DNA of 64,000 bases from JBGTLU01 sp041743935 (GCA_041743935.1 JBGTLU010000061.1:35776-99775); one strand, 5' to 3'. Shown: positions 36,737 through 45,554, counted from the first letter of the stretch. Notes: generated from the sequence alone by a model not told the origin. Made by a program: numbers and translations.

Positions 36737-37507
36737 CTAATTAAAACGGCGAGGAACAGTAAACGGAAAATCTAATGGTTCATCTATGGTTATTCGATTA
36801 AACTTAATATCTAATTGCAAGATGCTTTTTATGGTTTTTGATAACAGATTTACGTTCTGAGGTAATAATTGATTATTAAAAGTTGCAAAGTTAGAATACG
36901 TAGCATTAATACTTTGCGTTGCTTTTTTATCGTGAATATAAATCCTAGTTGTTTTTAAATTTTCATTGAAATAAAAAATATGTTCTAAGCTATCCATCTC
37001 ACCTGATAATGTGGTTAGCCCATCTGTAAAACCAATTGCATCTGTTTTGCCAATAAAATTATCTAATTTATTTCCCAGTAAAATGGCTTGTAAGGTTCCA
37101 AAATCAACATCTTCATTGGTGAAATTTTGTACGTATTTTATGTCGTTTTGTTGATACTCTCCTGCTAATCTATTGATGATTTTAATGCTATCGGGGGTAA
37201 TGAGTGCTCTAATGGCTTCAAAGCCCAAAGCCGTAATAGAAGCCCAAATTACTTTGTCTTTTTGCATTCTTAGGTTGATGATAACATCGTATACTTTGCC
37301 ATCTGCAACTAATTCTGCTTTGCCTCGCGCAGATAAATACTCGAACTTAAACTCAGCGCTATCTGTTCTTTCTAAAAACTGATTTCGTTCTACGTCATCT
37401 TTAGATAGTTCTTCTAAAACCAACACAGGCTCCACTAAAACAACATTTTTTGTTTTACACGAAGTAAAAACGAGTGCTAAAACTGCCAGTACAAGCAGTT
37501 TATTCAT
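36737..37507 (-). CDS. DUF4292 lipoprotein
   Basis: A 256-residue lipoprotein (MNKLLVLAVLALVFTSC, lipid attached at the Cys). The mature part matches the DUF4292 family: SARGKAELVADGKVYDVIIN, WASITALGFEAIRALITPDSIKI, and the closing region FNRITIDEPLDFPFTVP. The fold is thought to be like LolA/LolB, so a role in lipid or lipoprotein handling at the outer membrane is possible but not shown. An earlier in-frame start at 37537 is less likely; the chosen ATG overlaps the stop of the TPR gene (ATGAATAA). It ends eight bases before the EnvC-type gene. Confidence 0.88.
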   Translation of the reverse strand: MNKLLVLAVLALVFTSCKTKNVVLVEPVLVLEELSKDDVERNQFLERTDSAEFKFEYLSARGKAELVADGKVYDVIINLRMQKDKVIWASITALGFEAIRALITPDSIKIINRLAGEYQQNDIKYVQNFTNEDVDFGTLQAILLGNKLDNFIGKTDAIGFTDGLTTLSGEMDSLEHIFYFNENLKTTRIYIHDKKATQSINATYSNFATFNNQLLPQNVNLLSKTIKSILQLDIKFNRITIDEPLDFPFTVPRRFN

Positions 37508-39248
37508 ATAATTTTTTGTCATTAATTTTTTTATCAATCCATTTTGATTGTAATCCTAAGCTTTTCGCTTTTATCCATTGTGCGTGTGCTTCTTCTTTTC
37601 TATCTAGTTTAAATAGAATATCTCCATAGTGTTCAATAAGGGTAGCGCTATTATTGGTATCGGCAGCGATTGCTTTTTCTATCCAAATTAAAGCCTCTTT
37701 ATAGTTGCCCATTTTATATAATATCCAGGCATAGGTATCTAAAAAAGCAGCATTATCTTTAACCAATTCATTGCTTTTTCTTGACATTTCTTCGGCTCGT
37801 GCCAAATTTTTACCTCGTACACTTAAGTAATAAGCATAATTATTTAAAACCAACGTATATTCTGGGTTTATCTTTAGCGCTTCCTCAAATGCCTTATCCG
37901 ATTCAGTATGGTTTTCCAAGTTGTGGTATGCATCTCCTAGACTAGTGAAAAATTCTAATCTTAACTCTTTATTTCCGGAGGATAAGGAAAGTCCACTCCT
38001 TAATACTGATATACTCGATTGGTAATTTTTATTTTGGTTTTTAGCTATACCAGTAAATAAATATAATAATGCCTGGTTCGGAAAATAGGTTAGGGCATCG
38101 TCCCCAATAGTTTCTGCTTTTAAAAAATTACCTGCAATTAGTTGCAGCCTTACCATCTGCTCCCAATATGCATAAGTTTGTTTATCCAAATTCAATACTT
38201 TTTCATATTGTGCCGATGCCTTTTCATAATCCATTGCATCAATCAAAATATCGCCATAAATTGCTAATACTTTGGGTTCATTGCTGTGGGTTTGAGCTAA
38301 AATTTGTATGAGATCTAATTCTTCTTCTTTGTTTCGGTTGGGGTAATCTTTAAAATATGAACTGTATAAAATTCTAAGTTTTTCATCAGAAGAAATTTCA
38401 GAGTCTGCCAATCCCTTTTTTAGCGATTGAAATGCTGCGTTTTTATCTCCTTTATTAAATTGAAAATTAGCAATGTAAAGATGTATTAACCCATTTTGTG
38501 GAGCTATTAAAAGGGCGCGTTCATATGTTTCTACTTGTTTATCTGGCTTTTGCCATAAATCATAAATATCGGCCAAATTAAAATAATAGCGTTCATCGGT
38601 AGGATTTAAAGCAATCATTTTTTCTAAATCTGCAATGGCGTTTTCATATTGCCCGGCTCGTAAATACAGTTTTTGTTTCTGTAAAAGTGTTTGTTCTGTA
38701 GTGCCAATAAGTTCTTCTATTTTAGCATAAACCATCAACGCTTCTGTGGCGTTATTTGCTAATTCTAAATTTAGAGCTTTATTGAAATACAATTCTACAT
38801 TTGAAGGATTTAATGCGATAGCATTAGTTAAAGCATTTGCGGCATTTTGGTAATCTCTACTTGCATTGTAGGCATCTGCCTGTAGGGTATAATACCAAAC
38901 CTCATTTGGATAAAGTTCTATGGCTTTATTTATAGATGATAATGCGCTAGAAAACTCTGCATTATTGGTATATATCAGTGCTATCTCATAAAAAGCAGCA
39001 TGTGCAGTAGGATCAATTTCTATACACCGATTAAAGTTTTGTAAGGCTGCCGTAGCATTCCCCAGAGTTTTCTCTTTTAATCCATTATGAAAGAAAAACT
39101 TAAATTGAATTAATTCTCTTTCGCCAAGTGTGTTCTGAACAATAGGAATTGGATTATTGTTCGTAGTACGATTTCCGCGCTGCGCACTTACCACCGAAGT
39201 AAACATCGCTAACGTGAAAACCAAACTTATAATCCTACAATAATTCAT
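37500..39248 (-). CDS. Secreted TPR-repeat protein
   Basis: A 582-residue exported protein with a signal peptide (ending VVSAQ) and about 14 tetratricopeptide repeats over its whole length, recognisable as repeated units such as YYTLQADAYNASRDYQNAANALTNA-like segments with Ala, Tyr and Pro at fixed spacing. TPR arrays bind proteins. It sits between the nucleotidyltransferase and DUF4292 genes, with a three-base gap before and an eight-base overlap after it, so it belongs to the same envelope operon. Confidence 0.9.
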   Translation of the reverse strand: MNYCRIISLVFTLAMFTSVVSAQRGNRTTNNNPIPIVQNTLGERELIQFKFFFHNGLKEKTLGNATAALQNFNRCIEIDPTAHAAFYEIALIYTNNAEFSSALSSINKAIELYPNEVWYYTLQADAYNASRDYQNAANALTNAIALNPSNVELYFNKALNLELANNATEALMVYAKIEELIGTTEQTLLQKQKLYLRAGQYENAIADLEKMIALNPTDERYYFNLADIYDLWQKPDKQVETYERALLIAPQNGLIHLYIANFQFNKGDKNAAFQSLKKGLADSEISSDEKLRILYSSYFKDYPNRNKEEELDLIQILAQTHSNEPKVLAIYGDILIDAMDYEKASAQYEKVLNLDKQTYAYWEQMVRLQLIAGNFLKAETIGDDALTYFPNQALLYLFTGIAKNQNKNYQSSISVLRSGLSLSSGNKELRLEFFTSLGDAYHNLENHTESDKAFEEALKINPEYTLVLNNYAYYLSVRGKNLARAEEMSRKSNELVKDNAAFLDTYAWILYKMGNYKEALIWIEKAIAADTNNSATLIEHYGDILFKLDRKEEAHAQWIKAKSLGLQSKWIDKKINDKKLYE

Positions 39249-39251
39249 TCT

Positions 39252-40259
39252 TTACTTTTTTGTGGTTGAATAATCACCCAAACTTAAATCATCTGGTTTG
39301 CCATCATATTCGGCAAAATTTCCGATCATGGAGTTGGCAATGTTGGCATTATTTATTTTAGTATTGGTTTGGATAATGCTGTTCTTTAAAACAGAGTTTG
39401 CAATTTTTGTTCCAATCCCTACAGATACATGCGGACCAACGACCGAATTTTCAATTACCACCCCATCACCAATAAAACATGGCTCAATTACAACCGATTG
39501 ATTAATTTTAGCCGTTTCGGAAATTAATTTTTCGCTCGATTTTATAAACTCTAACACACGTTGATTAGTATAAACTGTCGCATTTTTATTACCACAATCT
39601 AGCCATTCGGTTACTTGTCCAGGAGAAAACTTGGTTCCCTTGGCTTTCATGTTTTCAAGAGCATTGGTTAACTGGTATTCTCCTTTTTCTTTTATATCAT
39701 TATCTAATAAGTATTTTATTTCTTCACGTAGATAGGCGCCATCTTTAAAATAATAAATACCTATAATAGCCAAATCAGAAACGAAAGTTTCTGGCTTTTC
39801 TACAAAATCAGTTATTACGTTATTAGCATCAAGTTTAACCACACCAAAAGCCCTCGGGTCTTCAATTTGTTGTACCCAAATAATGCCGTCTTTGGTAGAG
39901 TCTAAGGTAAAATCGGCCTTAAATAACGTATCGGCAAAAGCAACAACCACGTTACCTTGTAAGCTTTTTTCGGCACAAAAAATAGCATGAGCAGTTCCCA
40001 ATGGTTCATCTTGGTAGTAAATGGTTCCTTTAGCACCCAAACTTTCGGCAACTTGAATTAAGTTTTCTTCTGCCTCATCGCCAAATCTGCCAATAATGTA
40101 AGCCACTTCTTCTACTTTTTGGTTACACACTTTAGCAATATCTTCTACCAAACGTTGCACAATAGGTTTGCCGGCAATCGGGATTAAAGGTTTAGGGGTA
40201 GTTAGTGTGTGTGGGCGCATTCTTTTGCCCATACCAGCCATTGGTACTATAATTCTCAT
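39252..40259 (-). CDS. Sugar-phosphate nucleotidyltransferase with left-handed beta-helix
   Basis: A 335-residue enzyme of the NTP-transferase family. The N-terminal Rossmann-like domain has the nucleotide loop GMGKRMRPHT and KPLIPIAGKP, and a catalytic-site DTLF. The C-terminal part (from about residue 245) repeats hexapeptides such as IEPCFIGDGVVIENSVVG, forming a left-handed helix as in GlmU or GlgC. The sugar is unknown. It is the third gene of the flippase-dut operon. A related gene lies at 51221-52213. Confidence 0.9.
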   Translation of the reverse strand: MRIIVPMAGMGKRMRPHTLTTPKPLIPIAGKPIVQRLVEDIAKVCNQKVEEVAYIIGRFGDEAEENLIQVAESLGAKGTIYYQDEPLGTAHAIFCAEKSLQGNVVVAFADTLFKADFTLDSTKDGIIWVQQIEDPRAFGVVKLDANNVITDFVEKPETFVSDLAIIGIYYFKDGAYLREEIKYLLDNDIKEKGEYQLTNALENMKAKGTKFSPGQVTEWLDCGNKNATVYTNQRVLEFIKSSEKLISETAKINQSVVIEPCFIGDGVVIENSVVGPHVSVGIGTKIANSVLKNSIIQTNTKINNANIANSMIGNFAEYDGKPDDLSLGDYSTTKK

Positions 40260-40287
40260 GTTATTTTTTTAATGGTTTGATGTTTTA

Positions 40288-40719
40288 TTATTTTCCTGTA
40301 CTTCCGTAACCTCCTGCACCACGTTCGGTAGGTTGTAATTCTTCTACCAAAAGCCAACTTACTCGTTCGTGCTTGGCAATAATTAGCTGTGCTATTCTAT
40401 CGCCGTTTTGAATTTCAAAATCCGTTTCCGAAAAATTAATTAACAAAACTTTTATTTCACCACGGTAATCGGCATCAATGGTTCCTGGCGAATTTAGTAA
40501 AGTAATGCCTGATTTTAAAGCTAAACCGCTTCGTGGTCTTACTTGTGCTTCAAATCCATCGGGTAATTCAATATATAAACCTGTTGGAACCAGTAAACGT
40601 TGCATGGGTTTAAGCACTAATTTTTCGGGTATAAAAGCTCTCAAATCCATGCCAGCTGATGAGGAAGTTTCGTATGCCGGTAGCGGATGGTCGGAAGTAT
40701 TAATGATTTTTACTTGCAT
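40288..40719 (-). CDS. dut: Deoxyuridine 5'-triphosphate nucleotidohydrolase (dUTPase)
   Basis: Hydrolyses dUTP to dUMP, keeping uracil out of DNA. The 143-residue trimeric-type enzyme has all five motifs: AGMDLRA, PRSGLALKSGI, NSPGTIDADYRGE, GDRIAQLI and RGAGGYGSTG. Its start codon overlaps the flippase stop by one base (TAATG), and the nucleotidyltransferase follows. Confidence 0.97.
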   Translation of the reverse strand: MQVKIINTSDHPLPAYETSSSAGMDLRAFIPEKLVLKPMQRLLVPTGLYIELPDGFEAQVRPRSGLALKSGITLLNSPGTIDADYRGEIKVLLINFSETDFEIQNGDRIAQLIIAKHERVSWLLVEELQPTERGAGGYGSTGK

Positions 40720-42191
40720 TACGATTTTATTGGTTTACGTTCGATGAAAAAAAGAAGAGCACTGAATGCGATAAACATGCTGGTTAAAAAAGATTGCCTC
40801 AGAATTGGTGATTCTGACATGTTTTCTGATAATGCCGAAACCAGAAAATAGAATGCAGCAGTAAGAAATAAGTACATTAAAATTCTTCTGGTATTGTACG
40901 GAACCGTAAAGTGTTTCTGACCTACAACATAACAAGCAAAAGCCATTATAAAATAACAAGCAAAGGTGGCATATGCGGCTCCAATATAACCGTGTATAGG
41001 TATTAACCAAACGTTTAATCCGATGGTTACCGCGGCACCCAAAAAAGTAAAATAAAGACCATACATGGTTTTATCGGCCAATTTATACCAAATGCTCAGG
41101 TTGATGTAAATGCCCAAAAAGATATTAGCGAACAATATGATGGGCACTATGCTTAACGAATCTCTAAAATTTTCTCCCAAAAAATATTGGATAGCCTCCA
41201 TGTGAAACATCACCCCTAAAAAAACGATGCAAGCAAATGCAACAAAATAATTCATGATACGGGCATAAATTGCTTTATTATCTTGTTGGTTTTGTACAGA
41301 GAAAAAAAATGGTTCGGCCGCCATTCGGTAAGCTTGTATTGCTAGAACCAGTAAAATCGCAATTTTGTAAGCCGCACTGTATAATCCAATTTGGGCTAAA
41401 TTTTCTTCGGGCGAAAAAGGCAATAAAAACTGTAATAAAACTCTGTCAATGCTTTGGTTTACCATGCCCGCTAAGCCAGCGAAAAGTAGCGGGAAAGCAT
41501 ATATCATCATCTTTTTCCAAATCACAAAATCGAATTGGAGTTTGGTTAGTATAATTTCTTTATAAAGAAATAAAAGCGTGAATGCACTTGCCACTAAATT
41601 GGCAATAAATACATATGCTATGCCCAAAGCTGGGTTATAAAAAAACACAAACTGTTCGAATCCATTTGCCATTAACCAAGGGCAAAGCAGCAAATAATAC
41701 AGATTTATACTAAAATTGATCGCGATATTAATCAGTTTAAGCGTAGCAAATCGGATGGCTTTGTTCTGATGCCGTAGTTTTGCAAACGGGATGGCGGTTA
41801 TGGCATCTAATCCTAATATTAAAGCAAAATAATAGATGTATTGCTGTGCATTGCCAATATCCAACGCAATGGCTATTGGGTTGGCAAACAGAAATAATAA
41901 AGCAACAAACAACAGCGAGGATACTAAAATAGAACCCAAAGAAGTACTGTACACTTTGTTTTCATCTGCTTCTTTTTGTGAGCTAAACCTAAAATAGGCG
42001 GTTTCCATACCATACGTAAAAACGATAATGAGAAAGGTAATATAGACGTATAAAAGGCTTACGGTACCAAACTCTACTCTATCAAAAACTCGGGTATGTA
42101 GTGGTACTAAAAAATAGTTGAATAAACGACCAACAATACTGCTAAGTCCATATATTGCGGTTTGCCCTAATAGTTTTTTATATACCGACAA
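40719..42191 (-). CDS. Polysaccharide flippase (MATE/MOP superfamily, Wzx-like)
   Basis: An inner-membrane protein with about 14 membrane segments that should flip lipid-linked sugars. The N-terminal block KLLGQTAIYGLSSIVGRLFNY is typical of the Bacteroidota members. No ATG is available. TTG at 42191 gives a start reading M-SVYKKLLGQTAIYGLSS, which fits homologues as I remember them and lies 22 bases downstream of a -7 element. An earlier TTG at 42212 would be almost at the transcription start. Confidence in the family is high and in the start moderate. Confidence 0.9.
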   Translation of the reverse strand: MSVYKKLLGQTAIYGLSSIVGRLFNYFLVPLHTRVFDRVEFGTVSLLYVYITFLIIVFTYGMETAYFRFSSQKEADENKVYSTSLGSILVSSLLFVALLFLFANPIAIALDIGNAQQYIYYFALILGLDAITAIPFAKLRHQNKAIRFATLKLINIAINFSINLYYLLLCPWLMANGFEQFVFFYNPALGIAYVFIANLVASAFTLLFLYKEIILTKLQFDFVIWKKMMIYAFPLLFAGLAGMVNQSIDRVLLQFLLPFSPEENLAQIGLYSAAYKIAILLVLAIQAYRMAAEPFFFSVQNQQDNKAIYARIMNYFVAFACIVFLGVMFHMEAIQYFLGENFRDSLSIVPIILFANIFLGIYINLSIWYKLADKTMYGLYFTFLGAAVTIGLNVWLIPIHGYIGAAYATFACYFIMAFACYVVGQKHFTVPYNTRRILMYLFLTAAFYFLVSALSENMSESPILRQSFLTSMFIAFSALLFFIERKPIKS

Positions 42192-42213
42192 AGGAATTTT
42201 TTCTTTAAGCAAC

Positions 42214-42221
42214 CAAAGATA
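42214..42221 (-). promoter_or_regulatory. -7 element of the flippase-dut-EnvC operon
   Basis: A perfect TATCTTTG (minus strand) 22 bases before the chosen TTG start. It argues against the upstream TTG at 42212. No -33 TTG at a usual distance. Confidence 0.5.
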
Positions 42222-42353
42222 TTGTTTTTTAGATAAGGGTATAGGATAGAATTTTACAACTAAACCGTTCCCTTAATTAGGCACATCACAAAGGTTATGT
42301 ACTTTATTTAAACTTCTGAATAGCAATTGGCCACATAAAAAAATACCTGCATT

Positions 42354-42369
42354 TAAATTTGTACATTTG
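42354..42369 (+). promoter_or_regulatory. Two adjoining -7 elements before the cold-shock gene
   Basis: TAAATTTG (42354-42361) is followed directly by TACATTTG (42362-42369), both perfect. A TTG lies 24 bases before the first. The leader would be about 50-65 bases, longer than for most genes here, as is common for cold-shock mRNAs. Confidence 0.5.
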
Positions 42370-42427
42370 TGCTTATCGCATAAAAACGTATACATGAGCG
42401 GTATTATTCATCACATTTAAACACACT

Positions 42428-42883
42428 ATGGGTAGATCACAAGAAACATTTAGTAAAAAAGAAAAAGAGAAGAAAAAGCTAAAGAAAAAGCAGGATAAAG
42501 AGCAAAAGAAGGAAGACCGTAAAGCCAATACCGATAAAGGAAAAGGCTTAGACGATATGATGGCCTATGTTGATGAAAATGGAAATATTACCGATACTCC
42601 ACCAGATCCGAAAAAGAAAAAAGTAATTAAAACAGAAGATATTCAAATCGGAATATCTAGACAGGAACCCATTGACCCTGCCGATTTAATAAGAAAAGGA
42701 ACCGTTACGTTTTTTAATGATGCGAAAGGTTATGGTTTTATTAAAGATCTGGAAAGCCAAGAAAGCGTGTTTGTGCACGTAAACGGGTTAGAAACTCCTA
42801 TAAAAGAAAATGATAAAGTAACTTTTGAAACAGAAATGGGCCAAAAAGGCTTAAATGCTATAAAAGTGAAATTAACAGCGTAG
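42428..42883 (+). CDS. Cold-shock-domain protein with a basic N-terminal extension
   Basis: A 151-residue nucleic-acid-binding protein. Residues 1-40 are almost only charged (KKEKEKKKLKKKQDKEQKKE), a linker follows, and residues about 88-151 form a cold-shock domain with RNP1 KGYGFI and RNP2 VFVHV. The extension probably adds unspecific RNA binding. The family is known to me from Bacteroidota. It is transcribed alone, with a terminator 24 bases after the stop. Confidence 0.92.
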   Translation: MGRSQETFSKKEKEKKKLKKKQDKEQKKEDRKANTDKGKGLDDMMAYVDENGNITDTPPDPKKKKVIKTEDIQIGISRQEPIDPADLIRKGTVTFFNDAKGYGFIKDLESQESVFVHVNGLETPIKENDKVTFETEMGQKGLNAIKVKLTA

Positions 42884-42907
42884 ATATTTTAGTTAAACAA
42901 TAAGGTT

Positions 42908-42942
42908 AAAAGGCGGGCAATAAATTGTCCGCCTTTTGATTT
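42908..42942 (+). terminator. Rho-independent terminator after the cold-shock gene
   Basis: A 13-base stem (AAAAGGCGGGCAA against TTGTCCGCCTTTT, one wobble pair) with a 4-base loop, then a T-rich stretch. Confidence 0.88.
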
Positions 42943-42969
42943 TTATAAGGTCTTATCAAGAAATAAAGC

Positions 42970-42977
42970 TACATTTG
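42970..42977 (+). promoter_or_regulatory. -7 element before the tandem AraC-type regulators
   Basis: A perfect TACATTTG 50 bases before the ATG at 43028. The nearest upstream TTG is 31 bases away. Confidence 0.45.
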
Positions 42978-43027
42978 AATAAACTGCCAAGATATATACC
43001 CGATACTTTTCTTACTAAAAGTTGCTT

Positions 43028-43606
43028 ATGAAGCTCTATATCAAGTACATGCTTAGCTTGCGTTGCAAGTTGGTTGTGAAAAACAAATTACATTCAATGG
43101 GAATTAATCTCCTCGCATTGACCGATTGCTCTATAAAAGTGATGCAAGATATTTCAGATAAACAGATTACTGACTTACAAAAATACCTTCTCAGCCATGG
43201 GTTAGTTATTTTAGACGAACCTGGTAGCATAATCCTAGATAATTTGAACAACGAAATTTGCCAGCATGTAAATAATTATACCATTGGTGATATTGAAAGT
43301 ATATTACCTAAAAAATTGCAAAAAGACTATGATTACCTAAATAAACTTTTCTCAGATGTATATGGTATTTCTATTCATACTAAAGTAAAACAAATACAAA
43401 TAGAAAAAGTAAAGGAGCTATTGCTCTATGAGGACCTTAATTTAAAGGAAATTACAAAAACACTTCACTACAAAAACACAGCTAGCCTTGCTTACTTATT
43501 TAAAAAAATAACCGGTTTAACTCCAGCTTATTACAAAAAACTTAAAAAGCAACGTGCTCATGTAATACAAACTTATTCAAACCAAGCTATAAACTACCAG
43601 AGATGA
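43028..43606 (+). CDS. Short AraC-type regulator, first of a tandem pair
   Basis: A 192-residue protein. Residues 1-75 form a small domain starting MKLYIKYMLSLRCKLVV; its position and the Cys13 resemble a heavy-metal-associated domain reduced to one cysteine (MVSLRC in the partner), an inference. Residues about 95-182 are an AraC-type double helix-turn-helix (DYDYLNKLFSDVYGIS and NTASLAYLFKKITGLTPAYYK). The ATG at 43028 is preferred over TTG at 43022. Its last bases overlap the next gene (ATGA). The two are paralogs, and the DNA around the SLRC codons is almost the same. Effector unknown. Confidence 0.85.
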   Translation: MKLYIKYMLSLRCKLVVKNKLHSMGINLLALTDCSIKVMQDISDKQITDLQKYLLSHGLVILDEPGSIILDNLNNEICQHVNNYTIGDIESILPKKLQKDYDYLNKLFSDVYGISIHTKVKQIQIEKVKELLLYEDLNLKEITKTLHYKNTASLAYLFKKITGLTPAYYKKLKKQRAHVIQTYSNQAINYQR

Positions 43607-44163
43607 AAATTTTCATAAAATACATGGTTAGCTTGCGTTGCAAAATGATTGTTGAACAAGGGTTGAAAAAACTAGACATCAAACATGCTGTAGTTGAACT
43701 GGGCATGGTAGAGCTTTTTGAAGATATATCGGACGAACAACGATTAGCATTAAAAACTGTTCTTTTAAAATGCGGTTTAGAGTTGCTAGATGATAAAAAG
43801 AATATTTTAGTAGAAAGAATTAAAACGGAAATCATAGAAATGATTCATTATAGTAATGAATTACCAAAGATAAATTTCTCTGATCATTTAAGTGAAAAAT
43901 TAAACCTCGACTATACGTATCTATCCAATACATTTTCTGAAGTAAAAGGTATTACAATACAGCAATATATTATTCTACATAAGATAGAAAAAGTAAAAGA
44001 ATTGCTTTTATATGATGAGTTAAGTTTAAAAGAAATATCCTATCAATTACACTACAGTAGTATAGCTCATTTATCCAATCAGTTTAAAAAAATTACAGGT
44101 TTAACTCCTAGTTATTATAAACAACTAAAGATTAAAAGATCGCAAAATCTAGAAAATCTGTAA
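43603..44163 (+). CDS. Short AraC-type regulator, second of a tandem pair
   Basis: A 186-residue paralog of the preceding gene, overlapping it by four bases. The N-terminal domain starts MKIFIKYMVSLRCKMIV with Cys13 in the same place; residues about 97-185 are the AraC HTH domain (DYTYLSNTFSEVKGIT, IAHLSNQFKKITGLTPSYYK). This copy is closer to the family form I recall from Bacteroidota than the first copy. It precedes five genes for tiny membrane proteins and is a candidate regulator for them (inference). Confidence 0.87.
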   Translation: MKIFIKYMVSLRCKMIVEQGLKKLDIKHAVVELGMVELFEDISDEQRLALKTVLLKCGLELLDDKKNILVERIKTEIIEMIHYSNELPKINFSDHLSEKLNLDYTYLSNTFSEVKGITIQQYIILHKIEKVKELLLYDELSLKEISYQLHYSSIAHLSNQFKKITGLTPSYYKQLKIKRSQNLENL

Positions 44164-44226
44164 ATTCTACAAGTTTAATGCATAACAATATAAAGGCATC
44201 CTAAGTTTAATCTATTACTTTTAGAT

Positions 44227-44247
44227 AAGTAAAAATGTGTTTTACTT
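44227..44247 (+). promoter_or_regulatory. Inverted repeat upstream of the first small membrane gene
   Basis: A perfect 8-base inverted repeat (AAGTAAAA / TTTTACTT, 5-base spacer), directly followed by CTTG-6-CAAG. It lies 39 bases before the ATG at 44286 and is a candidate operator. Confidence 0.4.
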
Positions 44248-44285
44248 CTTGGTATCGCAAGTAACGATAACTAAACTCAAACACT

Positions 44286-44606
44286 ATGAAAAAACTAGCT
44301 TTAAGTGTGCTTACAATAATAATGTTAGCTACTTTTAACCCCATGCAATCTTTAGCTATTAAAGAAAAAGTAACCGAAACATTGCCGGCATCAGCCCCAG
44401 TTGCAAATGCTCAAGTTACTATTATGCTAAATAGATTACAAGAAATTAAAGACATGGATAAAACGGAATTGAGCCGTTTAGAGAAAAAAGAATTACGTAA
44501 CGAAGTAAAAGAAATTAAAGCCCAATTACGTGCTACCAACAATGGTGTATTCTTATCTGTGGGTGCAATTATTATCATCATTTTATTATTAATTCTATTG
44601 GTATAA
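44286..44606 (+). CDS. Small exported protein with a C-terminal membrane segment
   Basis: A 106-residue protein. A signal peptide ends near MQSLA, a charged helical stretch follows (IMLNRLQEIKDMDKTELSRLEKKELRNEVKEIKA in overlapping form), and a membrane segment of Ile, Leu and Val closes the chain. The helical part could be a coiled coil in the periplasm with the end in the inner membrane. I recall similar proteins in Flavobacteria and Chitinophagia beside other small membrane genes; no function is known. Confidence 0.75.
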   Translation: MKKLALSVLTIIMLATFNPMQSLAIKEKVTETLPASAPVANAQVTIMLNRLQEIKDMDKTELSRLEKKELRNEVKEIKAQLRATNNGVFLSVGAIIIIILLLILLV

Positions 44607-44681
44607 TACCTAATTAATATAGCAGGTATTAATAATGGTTTATGACATTTTAAAAAATTATATAAAATGTATAAACCATTA
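44604..44681 (+). repeat. Two consecutive hairpins between small membrane genes
   Basis: First hairpin: TAATACCT (44604-44611) with AGGTATTA (44624-44631), starting at the stop codon. Second: 44633-44652 with 44663-44681, a 19-pair stem broken only by one bulged G at 44644 (left arm core AATGGTTTATGACATTTTA), loop of 10 bases. No T run follows, so it is not a standard terminator. It may stabilise or process the mRNA. Confidence 0.6.
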
Positions 44682-44729
44682 ATAATTATAGGTTATTAAT
44701 ATTTACTTGTAACTAAAACTTAAAATCAT

Positions 44730-44906
44730 ATGTCTCTACTTAATGTACTAATTATCTTAATTGTTGCCGGTTTTATATTGTGGTTAATAAATAACTACAT
44801 ACCAATGGATAGTAAAATAAAAGGAATTTTTAATGTAATAGTAGTTATTGCATTAATAATTTGGCTTTTAAAAGTATTTGGATTATTTGATTCATTAACA
44901 ATATAA
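44730..44906 (+). CDS. Thivi_2564 family small membrane protein
   Basis: A 58-residue protein with two membrane segments (residues about 3-21 and 33-51) joined by the loop NNYIPMDSKIKG. The loop and the ending LLKVFGLF match the Thivi_2564 family as I remember it. The gene ends five bases before the next start, so both are on one mRNA. Function unknown; the family often occurs with stress-related small membrane genes. Confidence 0.78.
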   Translation: MSLLNVLIILIVAGFILWLINNYIPMDSKIKGIFNVIVVIALIIWLLKVFGLFDSLTI

Positions 44907-44911
44907 AAATC

Positions 44912-45106
44912 ATGAATTTAAAAAGAATTTTCGGGGCCATACTTACAGTATTGGGTATACTCGGTTTAATATATGCTGCTGTGTTATTCGTTAACGGATC
45001 AGAAAACAGTGGTGGAATACGAACATTAGCAATTTATGGGGTTTTGGGTCTGGTATTTTTTATCGCCGGTATTGGCTTGGTAAAAACCACCAAAGACGAA
45101 GCATAA
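44912..45106 (+). CDS. Small two-segment membrane protein
   Basis: A 64-residue protein: a basic start (MNLKRIFG), membrane segments at about residues 8-27 and 39-57, a short polar loop (NGSENSGGIR) and a charged end (KTTKDEA). Not recognised with certainty. It is coupled to the preceding Thivi_2564-like gene by a five-base gap. Confidence 0.65.
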   Translation: MNLKRIFGAILTVLGILGLIYAAVLFVNGSENSGGIRTLAIYGVLGLVFFIAGIGLVKTTKDEA

Positions 45107-45180
45107 ATTAATTGGAACGTGTGCATGTTACTTAAATAGAATTTAAAAAATTAGATTACATAGAATATTTATTAAATAAC

Positions 45181-45426
45181 ATGCACAATTCTTATGCAAA
45201 CTCAAATAAATTAATTAAAAATTGGCTCCAAATTTTTGAGGGTAATTTATTAGTATTAGTTATTCTATTACTCTTTATAACCATACTACATTTAGGCTTC
45301 ATCCTGTTCTTAGGAAAACTATTAAATAACATGTATTTAAGTGTTGTTTCGATAGTGATTTTTTACATAATTACCGGAGGTGTTTTCTATATATTTTCTA
45401 GAATTAACAGAAAAACTGGTTTATAA
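45181..45426 (+). CDS. Small membrane protein of unknown function
   Basis: An 81-residue protein with a hydrophilic N-terminus (about 20 residues), two membrane segments at about residues 22-45 and 51-73, and a basic end (SRINRKTGL). I do not recognise the family. Base composition is very AT-rich (15 G/C in the 60 bases from 45241), like its neighbours. No promoter motif was found in the 74 bases upstream. Confidence 0.55.
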   Translation: MHNSYANSNKLIKNWLQIFEGNLLVLVILLLFITILHLGFILFLGKLLNNMYLSVVSIVIFYIITGGVFYIFSRINRKTGL

Positions 45427-45529
45427 TAATCAAACTATCTATTAAATTATTTTGTAGTGGTGATTAGTATAATTAATTAGTTAACAGATATATAAATTAA
45501 TAATCATACGTTTTAATACCATTCAACAA

Positions 45530-45554
45530 TTATATCAATCTGTAATTGATATAA
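45530..45554 (+). promoter_or_regulatory. Inverted repeat upstream of the lmo0937-like gene
   Basis: A perfect 10-base inverted repeat (TTATATCAAT / ATTGATATAA, 5-base spacer), in the 210 bases between small membrane genes. The 5-base spacer is the same as for the repeat at 44227, but the arms differ. Candidate operator or hairpin. Confidence 0.4.
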
